Notes: a model not told the origin generated them from the sequence alone. 64,000 bases of DNA from Conchocele bisecta (GCA_029237695.1 JAQRGA010000032.1:124001-188000), one strand, 5' to 3'; shown: positions 33,360-44,410, numbered from the stretch's first letter. Program-made: numbers and translations.

Positions 33360-35248
33360 ATGTCTTTAACACGTAGGGAGTTTATCAAAGTATTGGGCGC
33401 TGGCTCGGCAGCAGGATTAATTGGTGGTTGCGGCAATGATGCAGATAAATTATCTTCTCAGGATAATATGTATGAAGTTGCAAAGACAGGTAACGCACGT
33501 ATTTTGCACATTACTGATACGCATGGTAATTTGCTACCGAACTATTTTCGTGAGCCGAATGTGAATCTTGGTTTTGGCAATACTTTTGGTAAATTACCAC
33601 ATGTAGTTGGCAATAAATTACTAAAAAAAATTGGCGTTAAGCCTGATTCGCTAGAGGCCTATGCATTTACTTATAATAACTTTGAAGAACTTGCAGCTAA
33701 ATATGGCAAGACAGGTGGTTTTGGGCAAATTAAAACTGTGCTAGATTCACTTAGAGAAAGTGCAGGTGGTGTGCAAAATACTTTGACTGTTGACGGTGGT
33801 GATACATGGCAGGGCTCTGGTACTTCACTTTGGACACGTGGTGCCGATATGGTTGAGGCTTGCAATATGTTAAGTGTTGATGTAATGGTCGGACATTGGG
33901 AATTTACTTATAAAGAAGAAGAAACGTTAAAAAATATCGGTTTTTTTAAAGGTGATTTTTTAGGTCAAAATGTGCGTATTTTAGAGAACTCTTTGATGGG
34001 CGATGAATACATCACTATGACGGAAAAATATGATGGTAGAGGGCTTTACAATGAGATGACGCGTTGCCATTCAAACCTTATGTGATTAAAAATGTTGGTG
34101 GGCATCGTATTGCAGTGATTGGGCAGGCATTCCCTAGAACATCAAACGCCAACCCTCAAAAATACTTTTTCCCAGATTGGTCATTCGGTTTGCGTGAAGA
34201 GGAAATGAGTGCATTAGTGGCCGATATTCGTGAAAATGAAAAACCTGATGCGGTGATTGTGGTTTCTCATAATGGTATGGATGTAGATATAAAAATGGCA
34301 TCGCGCGTGGTTGGTATTGATGCTATTTTCGGCGGGCATACGCATGATGGAATACCTAAGCCTATTGAAGTGAAAAATGTAGGTGGTATTACTGTGGTTA
34401 CTAATGCAGGTTGTTCAGGGAAATATATTGGCATTATGGATTTAAACATTAAAGACCATAAAGTTATGGGTTATAACTACAAAATGTTACCGATAATTAC
34501 CAATTTAATCAAACCTGATGCAGCAGTTGTGTCATATATTAATAGGATGCGCAATACTAAATATGACAAAAATGTGGTAGAAGCACGAAGTAGCACAATG
34601 AGCAATAACCCAGATCGCTTAGATAAAACTTTTGATACGATTTTGACTGAGAAACTTTGCACTACTGAACAAACACTTTATCGTCGTGGTAATTTTATGG
34701 GTACTTGGGATCAGGTACTGGTTAATGCGCTACGCGCTGAATATGATGCGGACTTTGCGATGTCAGCAGGTGTACGTTGGGGCACATCAGTACCAGCAGG
34801 GCATGATGTTACTATGGAGGATTTGATGACTAATACTTCAATGACTTATGGTGAAACTTATATGAACGAGTTAAAAGGTTCGCAGTTGAAAGATATTTTA
34901 GAAGGTATTGCTGAAAATCTATTTGTGCAAGATCCTTACTTACAATCAGGTGGAGATATGGTGCGTATGGGTGGATTGGATTACACTATTGACCCTGTAC
35001 AAAGTTTAGGTAATCGTATTAGTAATATTGTTGATGATGAAGGTACGATAATTGATGCGAATAAATCTTATAAGGTATCTGGTTGGGCGCAAGTTAGCTC
35101 AGTAGGCAATGGTCGCTTGATGTGGGATGTAGCAGCGGATTATTTACGCAAACAAAAATATCTTAATCTTAAAAAAGTAAACCATCCAACTATTAAAGGC
35201 GTAAAGGGTAATCCAGGTATTGAAGACTATGCGGGAAAAACTATTTAA
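33360..35248 (+). CDS. soxB: Thiosulfohydrolase SoxB, one frameshift
   Basis: SoxB is the periplasmic di-manganese hydrolase that releases sulfate from SoxYZ-bound thiosulfate. The start MSLTRREFIKVLGAGSAAG is a twin-arginine signal, preceded by AAAGGAAG as ribosome-binding site. Metallophosphatase motifs are HITDTHGN, VDGGDTWQGSG, GHWEF (family NH-E/D variant), VVSHNGMD and FGGHTHDG. A one-base shift at about 34055-34070 splits the gene; EMTRLPFKPYVIKN joins the halves. The rest is clean. soxXYZA are not in the window; in SUP05-type genomes soxB often stands apart. Confidence 0.95.
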
Positions 35249-35254
35249 ATTACT

Positions 35255-36004
35255 ATGATAACTTTAATTAAAAATACCTTTAAAAACCTTTGGTTTCGTG
35301 ACTTAAAAGAGGAAAATGTGCATATTAATGAAATTGCTGTACGTATTCGTGCTGGCATTTTGTTGATTATCCCTATTTATATGGTATTTACTCTTATCGA
35401 TGTAGTGTATGGGCCAACTTGGGAGGTGACGCCTAATTCTATTGCGCTTGATACCTATGATACTGATTTTGAAGATCGCATAATTTACAAAGTTGAGGCA
35501 ACAAAAAGAGTGTTTGAATATGCTTTTCAGACTAAATTATTGATTTATGCTTTATTTGAAATGCTATTAGGTTTGTCAGTTATCGGATCAAGATTTTCTC
35601 CTACTATTTTATTAGCTAGTTTTTTGGCACTTGGCAAAAAAACTAAATGGAAACCACTTAAACCAAAACGTTGTGCATGGTTATTAGGAGCAAGCTTTAT
35701 TTCTGTATGTATTGTATTTTTTAATCCAGATACTATAGCATCATTGATCAATAATTCATTAGGTACCAGTATTCCTACTGATGAAAATTATATACCTTCT
35801 TGGTTGGCGTTGAATTTAGTATGGATGTGTTTATTATTTATGTGGTTAGAGGCAATTATTGGTTATTGTGCAGGTTGTACACTTTATGCAATATTAGCGC
35901 ACGCAGGCATTGTTAGTCGTCATTGCGATGTTTGTGATAATATTGATTGGGATAAAATTAAACGCAAGAAGCAAGAAAGATTAGATAAAAAAAATAAGAC
36001 ATAA
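35255..36004 (+). CDS. DUF4395 membrane protein linked to soxB
   Basis: This 249-residue protein has four or five membrane helices (about 30-50, 92-112, 140-160, 180-210). It carries the DUF4395 core RFSPTILLASFLALG, KPKRCAWLLGA and EAIIGYCAGCTLYAILA with a CxxC. A further CDVC sits before a lysine-rich cytosolic tail. The function of DUF4395 is unknown. It starts seven bases after soxB and is followed nine bases on by the HupE gene, so all three are one operon. The paired cysteines suggest a metal or thiol role; that is inference. Confidence 0.8.
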   Translation: MITLIKNTFKNLWFRDLKEENVHINEIAVRIRAGILLIIPIYMVFTLIDVVYGPTWEVTPNSIALDTYDTDFEDRIIYKVEATKRVFEYAFQTKLLIYALFEMLLGLSVIGSRFSPTILLASFLALGKKTKWKPLKPKRCAWLLGASFISVCIVFFNPDTIASLINNSLGTSIPTDENYIPSWLALNLVWMCLLFMWLEAIIGYCAGCTLYAILAHAGIVSRHCDVCDNIDWDKIKRKKQERLDKKNKT

Positions 36005-36013
36005 ATACTAAAA

Positions 36014-37129
36014 TTGTTAAGGTTTTTAACATTATTTTTATTGTTTTCAGGGGCATTGATTGCAGACGTGATTAAACCTGCTTTAGTGGAAATCTCTATT
36101 TATCCTGATAAAAAACTTGATGTTGTTATTGACCTTAATCTTGAAGCTTTAATGACTGGCATTGGCACACAGTATAAAAAAACTACTGATGCGCCAACTT
36201 CGGCAGAATATGACGAATTGCGTGCATTAGCGCCTTATATTCTACGCCAGCGTTTTAAAAATTTTGAGACCAAATTTCTAGATAAACTTCAGTTGAATAT
36301 TAATAATCAAGTATCAAATTTGCATTTGAAGAATGTCAAAATTGACATCGTAGGTTATAAAAAACGTTCAAGAAAAACTATACTTACTTATAGTACGCAA
36401 CTTAGAGAATGGCCAAAAATTTTATCATGGCAATACGGTAAGGATTATGGTGATAGCGCTTTGCGTTATCAGATATTTAAAAAAGATGAGTATAATTGGA
36501 GTCAGTGGCAGTGGTTACGCAATGGTGCGTCTAGAGTAATTAACATCGATCATCCAGAACCTATTAGCACCATACAGCGTTTTTATCAATTTATTAGTAT
36601 AGGATTTGACCATGTGATTCCCTTGGGTTGGGATCATATTTTATTTATTATTGGCATGGCACTTTCTTCACTTTTGTGGAGAAGATTATTGTTATTAGTC
36701 AGTGTATTTACTTTAGCGCATACACTGACCTTAGGTTTGGCAATGATTGGTGCAGTAGAAGTATCGCCTCGCATTATTGAGCCATTAATTGCATTTTCTA
36801 TTGCTTATGTGGCGATTGAGAATTTATTGACCAAGCAATCTATTAAGCGTAAAAGTATTATTGTATTTTTATTTGGCTTGGTGCATGGCTTAGGTTTTGC
36901 TAGTATGCTTAAAAGTTTTGAAATGTCGCCAGATAATTTTCTAAGCACACTAATTGGCTTTAACATTGGAGTTGAGTTAGCTCAAAGTGTAATTGTATTA
37001 GGTGTAGTATTATTTTTATTTTTCATAAAAATATTAGGCTTAGATTATAAAAAAATAGCAATTATTCCAATTTCAGTTTTTATCTCTTTTATTGGAATTT
37101 GGTGGGGGTTTGAGCGTATTATTGGGTAA
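36014..37129 (+). CDS. HupE/UreJ-type membrane protein with periplasmic domain
   Basis: A signal peptide (LRFLTLFLLFSGALIAD) is followed by about 170 soluble residues, then six helices from residue 195. The membrane part has the HupE/UreJ_2 marks FDHVIPLGWDHILFIIGMAL, TLAHTLTLGLA and FGLVHGLGFASML with His-rich helices. The family is proposed to move nickel or other metals in hydrogenase and urease operons; neither enzyme is seen here. The start is TTG, nine bases after the DUF4395 stop. The frame is clean. The role next to soxB is open. Confidence 0.82.
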   Translation: MLRFLTLFLLFSGALIADVIKPALVEISIYPDKKLDVVIDLNLEALMTGIGTQYKKTTDAPTSAEYDELRALAPYILRQRFKNFETKFLDKLQLNINNQVSNLHLKNVKIDIVGYKKRSRKTILTYSTQLREWPKILSWQYGKDYGDSALRYQIFKKDEYNWSQWQWLRNGASRVINIDHPEPISTIQRFYQFISIGFDHVIPLGWDHILFIIGMALSSLLWRRLLLLVSVFTLAHTLTLGLAMIGAVEVSPRIIEPLIAFSIAYVAIENLLTKQSIKRKSIIVFLFGLVHGLGFASMLKSFEMSPDNFLSTLIGFNIGVELAQSVIVLGVVLFLFFIKILGLDYKKIAIIPISVFISFIGIWWGFERIIG

Positions 37130-37135
37130 TAATCA

Positions 37136-37361
37136 GATGCTTTTAGGTAATCCAGATACTAGTGATATTAAACGTTTTTTGGTGAGTCCAAAAGAATGTG
37201 AAATTACTGGGCTTACTTGGAGTGCTGATAAAAAACAATGTTTGTAGGTGTACAACATCCTGGAGAGAAAGGCAATTCTGATTTTCCTGACAAACATGGC
37301 AATATATCAAGATCTAGTGTTATTGCTGTTTATCGTGAAGATGGTGGTACAATTGGATAAA
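37136..37361 (+). pseudogene. C-terminal scrap of a PhoX-type (DUF839) protein
   Basis: The fragment reads GNPDTSDIKRFLVSPKECEI, TGLTWSADKK, then after one frame change MFVGVQHPGEKG and VIAVYREDGGTIG. This is the conserved end of PhoX calcium-dependent alkaline phosphatases and relatives, which are 600 or more residues long. Nothing of the first 85 percent is present upstream, where the HupE gene is intact. It is therefore a true relic, perhaps left by a deletion that brought the soxB operon here. Confidence 0.7.
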
Positions 37362-37709
37362 TTTAATTTGCAATTTTTAAAGTTATTTAAATAACTAACT
37401 AACAAATGGTTATTAAGGTGATTATATAACGATTAACCTCTTAATCATTCCTATCTTTAGCAATCCAGATTGATAATATAATCTAATATCTTGAAATTAT
37501 CTGGTAGTTAGTCTTTTATTATTAATATAAAGCTACTAAGAATATCAATAAAATATACTCTAGGTTATTATATTATTAACTTTTGGAAATCAATCAAGGT
37601 GAAAGCAATATAATGATATAAAATAAATACACTCTAGTTGCCTTAAAGTTTATTTTTAAGCTTTTATTTGTTATTTTTCTTGAACCACTTAGAATAAGTA
37701 ATGCTGGAA
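37362..37709. other. AT-rich intergenic spacer, nothing recognised
   Basis: Between the phoX scrap and the 3' end of kdsD I see no reading frame of note, no RNA gene and no clear hairpin with a T-run. It is likely a deletion scar or plain spacer. Confidence 0.6.
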
Positions 37710-38675
37710 TTAGATAATTTTTGCTTGCATTAGAGTATGAGTGTTGATAGCGCCAACTACTTGATTGTTTTCATCAACTACAGGTAATGAATTTAGATTA
37801 AACTTATCCATCATTGCCACTGCTGCTATCGCAGGTTTGTCAACTGAAATGGATTTACAATCTGATGTCATTAATTCACCTATGGCAATATCTTGGATAT
37901 TTCTGTGTGTTTCTAATACACGGCGCAGATCACCATCAGTAAAGATACCTTTTAAGTTGTTATTATGAGTGATCAACACCATGCCTAAGGCTTTTTGACT
38001 CATTACTAATAAAGTGTCTAATAATTTGGTATTAGCGCTAACTATAGGCACATCATTGCCAGTTTTCATTATATTTTTAACAAAAGTTAGTAAGCGCCTA
38101 CCTAGCGCACCACTAGGATGAGAACGAGCAAAGTCATCTGGGCTAAAGTTTTTACCATTCAATAAACTGACCGCTAAAGCATCGCCCATGGCCAATGCCA
38201 CCGTGGTGGACGAAGTCGGTGCTAGGTTATGTGGACAAGCTTCTTTTTCTACGCCAACATCTAAATGTATATTACTGGTCTTTGCGATAGAAGAATCTTT
38301 GTTGCCAGTCATGCTGATAATAGCAACACCAAGACGTTTAATTACCGGTATGATTGTTATAATTTCATCAGATTCTCCTGAATAAGAGATAAAAATAGCT
38401 ATATCATTTTGTTCAATCATGCCTAAATCACCATGCCCTGCTTCGCCTGGATGTACGGCAAAAGCAGGTGTGCCAGTAGAAGCAAAAGTTGCTGCAATCT
38501 TATTGCCAATATGCCCTGATTTACCCATGCCAATTAAAATCACTTTACCTGTACAGTCTTGAATGAGCATACAAGCATCTACAAAATTTTGGTCAAGTTT
38601 ATAAGCTAATTGGCTAACTGCTTGCGCTTCAGTTAAAATAATTTTTTTGGCAAAACTTAATAAATCGTTAGGCAT
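37710..38675 (-). CDS. kdsD: D-arabinose-5-phosphate isomerase
   Basis: KdsD interconverts ribulose-5-phosphate and arabinose-5-phosphate, the first step toward Kdo for LPS. The SIS domain (residues 30-170) has GKVILIGMGKSGHIGNKIAA, STGTPAFAVHPGEAGHGDLG and SYSGESDEI. Two CBS domains fill the C-terminus (TDGDLRR, LPVVDENNQVVGAINTH). Length 321 is standard and the frame is clean. It diverges from the phosphatase gene across 53 bases with a TATAAT at 38696. Confidence 0.96.
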   Translation of the reverse strand: MPNDLLSFAKKIILTEAQAVSQLAYKLDQNFVDACMLIQDCTGKVILIGMGKSGHIGNKIAATFASTGTPAFAVHPGEAGHGDLGMIEQNDIAIFISYSGESDEIITIIPVIKRLGVAIISMTGNKDSSIAKTSNIHLDVGVEKEACPHNLAPTSSTTVALAMGDALAVSLLNGKNFSPDDFARSHPSGALGRRLLTFVKNIMKTGNDVPIVSANTKLLDTLLVMSQKALGMVLITHNNNLKGIFTDGDLRRVLETHRNIQDIAIGELMTSDCKSISVDKPAIAAVAMMDKFNLNSLPVVDENNQVVGAINTHTLMQAKII

Positions 38676-38728
38676 ACATTATGTATTTTATTTGATATAA
38701 TGCTGAATTTTATCTAATATTACATGCA

Positions 38729-39214
38729 ATGAGTAAAGAAAAAATCAAAATTTTATTTGTTTGTATGGGTAATATTTGTCGCTCACCAACTGCCGAAGGA
38801 GCTTTTTACTCGCAAATGCAAAAACGTGGTGTGCAAGATTTGTTTGAGATTGATTCTGCTGGCACACATGCCTACCATGTTGCTGAACAACCTGATTATC
38901 GCTCCCAAGTTGCAGCGCATAAATATAATGTGGATTTATCGACTCAGCGTGCTAGACAAGTGCATGAGACAGATTTTTATCATTATGATTATATTTTTGC
39001 TATGGATGGTAGGAACTTGATAGATTTGAAAGATATTTGCCCGCTAGAACATCTGTATAAACTTTCTTTAATACTCGATAATATTCCACAAAATAATGGT
39101 AAAGGCGTGCCTGACCCATATTTTGAAGGATGTTTTGATGATGTATTTGAGATGCTAAATTGTGCTAGTGGTTTTTTGTTAGATTGGTTGGTAAAAAAGC
39201 ATAAAATTTATTGA
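38729..39214 (+). CDS. Low-molecular-weight protein-tyrosine phosphatase
   Basis: The CX5R P-loop CMGNICRSP is at residues 11-19 and the general acid Asp is in VPDPYFEG near residue 133. Length is 161 residues, normal for the LMW-PTP family. Family members act on tyrosine kinases of polysaccharide export, or on small phosphoesters; no kinase or capsule gene is near, so the substrate is unknown. The frame is clean. It stands alone between kdsD and the str operon promoter. Confidence 0.93.
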   Translation: MSKEKIKILFVCMGNICRSPTAEGAFYSQMQKRGVQDLFEIDSAGTHAYHVAEQPDYRSQVAAHKYNVDLSTQRARQVHETDFYHYDYIFAMDGRNLIDLKDICPLEHLYKLSLILDNIPQNNGKGVPDPYFEGCFDDVFEMLNCASGFLLDWLVKKHKIY

Positions 39215-39239
39215 CTAGAATAATCTAACACAGTATAAT
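39211..39239 (+). promoter_or_regulatory. Near-consensus sigma-70 promoter of the str operon
   Basis: TTGACT, exactly 17 bases, then TATAAT: 11 of 12 consensus bases. It lies 70 bases before rpsL and overlaps the stop region of the phosphatase gene. It is the strongest promoter match I found, as expected for ribosomal protein genes. Confidence 0.8.
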
Positions 39240-39308
39240 TCCACTCTTTATTGCTCTAAAAAGTTAGAGTAGTTAATATTATTTAGAGATTTTTGGAGAA
39301 CAATATTT

Positions 39309-39737
39309 ATGTCAACAGTTAATCAATTAGTGCGCAAGCCACGCAAAAAGAAGGTTGTGAAAAAGTGGTGTTCCGAGGCATTTAGGGACAGTTGCCCACA
39401 AATGGCGGGGGGGTGTATTGTACTCGCGTGTATACAAAAAACCACCTAAGGAAAACCTAACCTCAGAATTAAGAAAAGTATGCTCGTGTTAGAATTGACT
39501 AAACGGCTTTTGCTGGAGGTGGGGTAAAAATCTTATATTGGTGGAGAAGGCCACAACTTTACAAGAAACATTCCAGTGAATTTTTGATTCGTGGTTGGTC
39601 GTTGTTATAAAGGATTTACCAAGGCGTTTCGTTATAATTACTGTTCGTGGTGCATTAGATTACTGTTGGCGTCTTGATTGTAGGAATTGAAAGGGGGGCC
39701 GTTTCAAAAGTATTGAACTAAAAGACCTAAAAATTAA
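39309..39737 (+). pseudogene. rpsL: Ribosomal protein S12, frameshifted
   Basis: S12 lines the decoding centre of the 30S subunit. The clean start MSTVNQLVRKPRKKKVVK is followed by broken but readable CPQ-RGVCTRVYT, then a GGEGHN-like piece (TTGGTGGAGAAGGCCACAAC) and the end KRPKN. The gene is about 50 bases longer than normal because of inserted bases. It heads rpsL-rpsG-fusA-tuf. S12 is indispensable, so errors are the likely cause. Confidence 0.9.
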
Positions 39738-39801
39738 TTATAAAAAAACAATATTTTAAAATATAATATATAAAACTTAAATACAAGGAGAGTAAAAGGC
39801 T

Positions 39802-40348
39802 ATGAGAAAGAAAGATCAGCACCCTAAAGAGTGATTCTGCCTGACCAAAAGTTTGGCGGATTTTAGTATTGGGCTAAAGTTTGTAATAACATTTTTCTTT
39901 ATGCTAGATTTGGTAAAGAAAATTTGGTGCTGAGAAAGATAGTTTATGGATGGCATTAGATACATATTGAAGTAATGGTAATAGTGGCCCAATCCGATAA
40001 TTAAAAGAAGCTTTAAGATTAATTAATATCGGACCAAAAGGTTTGAGATTTAAAATTCTTAGTTGTGTTGGTGGTGTTTACAAAAAACTTTACCAATTAC
40101 TGTTGAAAGTGAGATCAGAGGCGTTATAAAAATTTGCAATTAAGCAATTGGCGCAGGGATATAGAGGGCATTCAACGGGCAAGCGTGGTGAAATAGGTTC
40201 TGGAAAAACTTTAGGACTTGCAGGCGAAAGTTTTTTTGGATTGCAGTTCAAAAAAATGTGGAACTGTTTTTAAAAGAAAGAAAGATTTACACATATGTAG
40301 AATGGCCAGAAAGCCAAACAAAGCCATTTGTCAATTTTCGGCTGGTAA
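39802..40348 (+). pseudogene. rpsG: Ribosomal protein S7, frameshifted
   Basis: S7 nucleates assembly of the 30S head. The start region MRKKDQHPKE matches the basic S7 N-terminus, and NIGPKG/L-type residues occur near 40030. The end KKREDTHRMAEANKAF followed by HFRW can be traced across frames at 40255-40346. At least ten indels occur. A clean ribosome-binding site (AAGGAGAG) precedes the ATG. Length is about 75 bases above normal. Confidence 0.85.
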
Positions 40349-40366
40349 ATATAAAAGGATAAGAAA

Positions 40367-42565
40367 ATGGCTAGAAATCATCCACTTGAGCGTTACCGTA
40401 ATGTTGGAATTATGGCGCATATTGATGCTGGTAAGACAACAACAACTGAGCGTATTCTTTTATATACAGGCCGTACTCACAAAATTGGTGAAGTTCACGA
40501 TGGTGGCGCAACTATGGACTGGATGGAGCAAGAACAAGAACGCGGTATTACCATTACTTCTGCGGCAACAACTTGTATGTGGAAAGGCATGGACAATCAA
40601 TTTGATGAGCATCGTATCAATATTATTGATACTCCTGGCCACGTTGATTTTACTATTGAAGTTGAGCGTTCACTTAAGGTATTAGATGGCGCTTGCGCTG
40701 TATTTTGTGCGGTAGGTGGTGTAGAGCCTCAGTCAGAAACTGTTTGGCGTCAAGCTAATAAATACAATGTACCTAGAATTGGCTTTGTTAATAAAATGGA
40801 TCGCGCTGGTGCGGATTTCCTACGTGTTTGCGAGCAAGTTAAATCGCGCTTAGGTGGTAATCCAGTACCAATGCAAATTGCTATTGGTGCAGAAGAATAT
40901 TTTGAAGGTGTTGTTGACTTAATTACTATGAAAGCGATCTATTGGAATGAAGTAGACCAAGGCGCCACTTATGACGCAAGAGATATTCCTTCTGACTTAC
41001 AAGATTTAGCTGAAAGTCAGCGTGAATTTATGATTGAATCAGCAGCTGAAGGTTCTGAAGAGTTAATGGAAAAATACTTAGAAGGAGATGAACTATCAGA
41101 AGATGAGATTAAACAAGGCATCCGTTTGCAAACAATTAATAATAAAATAATTCCAATGTTTTGTGGTTCAGCCTTTAAGAATAAAGGCGTACAAGCAATA
41201 TTAGATGCAATGATTATGTATATGCCATCACCACTAGATGTAAATGCAATTGAAGGTATTTTAGAAGACAAAAATGAAACTAAAGCGCTTAGAAAGGCTG
41301 ATGATGGCGAGCCATTTGCTGCTCTTGCGTTTAAAATTGCAACCGACCCATTTGTAGGTTACATTGACCTTCTTTTCGGCATTTTTCAGGGTTGTGTTAA
41401 AAAGCAGGTGAACTTTATTTTACAATTCATCAAAAGGTAAAAAATGAGCGCATTGGCCGTATGTTTAGATTGAGTGCAAATGCATTTCGAATGTAACGTG
41501 ATGAAATTGAAGAAAGAAGTACGTGCCAGGTGATAATGCAGCAGCGGATTGGGGCTTAAAGGACGTGACCTCACTGGCGATTACTCTGTGATGACATGAA
41601 AAGATAAAAAATCATATTTAGAGCGTATGGGTAAATTCCCAGAACCAGTTGGATTGCCTTGGCGGCGGTTGAGCCTAAAACCAAAGTTTGACAAAGGAGA
41701 CAAAAATGGGTATCGCATTAGGTAAATTGGCCGCAGAAGATCCCATCATTTAGAGTTTCTAGCGATGAAGAATCTTGGCTCAAACCATTATTAGAGGTAT
41801 GGGAGAGCTTCATTAGATATTATGGTGACCGCTATGATGCGTGTATTGTGTTGGGTTGTAATGTTGGCGCGCTTGGTTGCATACAGTTGAAGCGATTACA
41901 AATTGCGTTGAACAACAACCACAAATGTGCGAAAAATCAGGTGGTCAGTGGTCAGTACGGCATGTATATATTTAGTATTTGGCACAAAAGAACATGGCAC
42001 AGGGTTATGAGTTTGTTTGATGAAAAATAAAATATTAAGGTGGTGATGTTATACTAAAGGAATATTTTTCTGAGGTTAATAAAGGACATTCAAGAGCAAT
42101 TGGAAAATGGCCGTACGTACTTGAGGTTTCCCCATTAGTTGACTTGAAGGTTCTAGTTTATGATGGATCTTTCCTCGTTGTTGATTCAAATGAAATGGCA
42201 TTTATGAGGTGCTGCCTCTAAGTGTTTAGCAGAAGGCGGAAAGAATGGCTAATCCTCAACTGCTTGATGCCAATGATGGCAGTAGAATTGTTACTTCTGA
42301 AGAGATTATGGGCGATGTGGATGGGGGATATTAATTTCGTCGTGTGTGGTTTAGAGGTGGTATGGAAGGATCTTACCAAATGGTTTAACAGTTAAAAAGC
42401 AGATTGTTTCCAATTAGCAGAAAAATGTTTGGTTATGCAACTGATTCTTCGTTCAATGACACCAGCGGTCGTGCAAGTCTACTCAATGGGAATTTGCAAT
42501 GGTACACAGCTAGCACCAAAGAATGTTGCGGGATAAAGTTATTTGAAAAAATTGATAATAAATAA
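40367..42565 (+). pseudogene. fusA: Elongation factor G, second half frameshifted
   Basis: EF-G drives ribosomal translocation. The first 345 residues are clean: [21 protein letters not shown]1 [12 protein letters not shown]2 RGITI, G3 DTPGH, G4 NKMD, and the domain II start. From about 41365 the frame breaks, but DGSF-V DSNEMAF near 42165, PQLLDA-type and SMTSMGIC-like stretches can be followed to TAA at 42565. The total length fits a complete EF-G of about 700 residues plus inserted bases. The break is in a quality-poor block. Confidence 0.93.
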
Positions 42566-42593
42566 ATATATTAGAGCCAGAAGGAATAATAAA

Positions 42594-43952
42594 ATGTCCA
42601 AAAGGAAAAATTTGCTAAAGAAACAAAAACCCCATGTAAACCGTAGGGTACGATCGGTCACCCGTTGACCTATGGTAAACAAACAACTTTAACAGCTGGC
42701 GATAACTAAAGATTATGGCAGAAGAAGAAGCTAATGGCGTGGAGAGTTTAATGATTATGCAGATATTGGACAAATGCTCCTGAACGAGAGGGAGCGTGGC
42801 ATTACTAATCTCAACAGCACACGTAGTAGTATTTGAGTCAGGAAATCGTCATTATGGCGGCATTGTTGACTGCCCTGGACTCAATGCTAGGGACTATGTT
42901 AAAAATATGATTACAGGTTGGGCTGCCACAAAATGGATGGTGGTTGCTATTTCATTGTTATTGCTTGCAACAGATGGCCCAATGGTCACAAACACGGAAC
43001 CCGAAAATATCCTTTTATCTAAACAAAATATGGGCGGTGCCTTTATATTCTTGTTTTATATGAACAAAAGCAGGACATGGTTGATGATGAAGAAGGTTAG
43101 TCGAGGTTAGTTTGAAATGGAAAATTCGTTGAGACTACTAAATAGAATATTGACTTTCCAGGTGACGACACTCCAACCATTTTTGGTTTTTTTCTTTGCA
43201 CTTAAGGCATTAGAAGGCGATACAATCAGAGATTGGGTAAGTACCCTTCCAATTTTTAAGTTAGTTGAGGCGCTAGAATTAGTAATTCCCATTCCAACAC
43301 CAAAGCGTGATACTGATAAGCTCATTTATCATGCCTAAATTGAAGATGTATTTTTTTCAATCTCAGGTCGTGGCACTGTTGTAATCAGGTCTGTATTGAA
43401 AAGCATGGTTTGTTAAATGTTAATGATGAAATTGGAAATTGATTGTTATTCGTTGGTATTTAAAGATACTCAAATCTAACAATTTTGTACAGGTGTACGA
43501 GATGTTCCGTAATATTATTAGACTCTGGTTGGAAGCTGGAGATAATGTTGGCGTATTCTTTTAACGTGGGCACTAATCGAGAAGATGTTAGAGCGTGGGT
43601 CAAAGTATTGGCTAAGCCTTGGGTTCAATCAAGCCACATCCGCTAAGTTTGAAGCAGAACGATTTATAAAGTACTTAGCCAAAGGAGGGAAGGAGGTCGG
43701 TTTCATTACACCATTTTTTAATAACTACCGTCCGCAGTTTTATTTTAGAACAACTGACCGTAAACCGGTGCTTGGGGTCAATTACCAAAAGATTGTAGAA
43801 ATTGGTGATGCCTGGAGAAATATTAAGTTTAAGGATGAATGTAGAGCTATTGGTCACCCAATTTAGCAATTGGAAGATTGGCTTGAGGTTTTGCTCATTA
43901 GAGTAAGGTGGACGTACTGTTGGTGTATTGTTGTTAAGGTTGACGATTATAA
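42594..43952 (+). pseudogene. tuf: Elongation factor Tu, many frameshifts
   Basis: EF-Tu delivers aminoacyl-tRNA to the ribosome. Legible pieces are MSK-KFAKK(Q)KPHVN at the start, ERERGITI near 42785 and YGGIVDCPG (from the DCPGH G3 motif) near 42860. NKxD-like and QDMVDD follow near 43075, then VGDEIEIVG-like near 43425, TGVRDV near 43490, [11 protein letters not shown] at 43730 and a GGRTVGAG-type end. The GTP loop (GHVDHGKTT) is corrupted at 42655-42690. Normal length is about 1190 bases; here it is about 1360. Confidence 0.88.
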
Positions 43953-44057
43953 AATTATGAATAGTTGGGGATAAAAAAAAACTAGGATATTCTTGTATTT
44001 ATTGTTTTTGGTTTTTCGCTTAAAAGACGCAAGTTAATTTTAATAGGATTTATAGAG

Positions 44058-44383
44058 ATGGGTAAATAGAATATTAGAAATTATAATTATAAGGCATTTG
44101 ATCATGTTTAATGAATAAAGTCAGCTGTTTGAAATTGTAGATACTTTGCTAGCGTACTGGCGCGAGTGTGTAGTGGTCCAATTCCATTGGCGGACGAAGG
44201 AAAGAGCGTTTTTCTGTTGTTAATACTTCTCCACACTTATAAGGAAAGCGAGAGATCAGTATGGAATTATGAACCATACTATTAGGTTGATGGTTTGTAA
44301 GTAGCCCAACTGATAAAACAGTTGATGCATTAATGAAGCTAGATTTAGCGGCAGGTGTTGATGTAGCAATTAAGCTTAATTAA
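44058..44383 (+). pseudogene. rpsJ: Ribosomal protein S10, N-terminal half frameshifted
   Basis: S10 is a 30S head protein that also acts with NusB in antitermination. A noisy first half shows KAFDH, EIVDT and SGPIPL-like pieces. The end is clean: [20 protein letters not shown] then VAIKLN and TAA. It opens the S10 operon. No extra spacing from rplC. Confidence 0.87.
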
Positions 44384-44410
44384 TAAGAATAAGTAATAGG
44401 AAATAAAATC

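Noticed and set aside
40218..40685. A 155-residue plus-strand ORF across rpsG and fusA
   Set aside because: It joins the true rpsG end to an out-of-frame reading of the clean fusA start.
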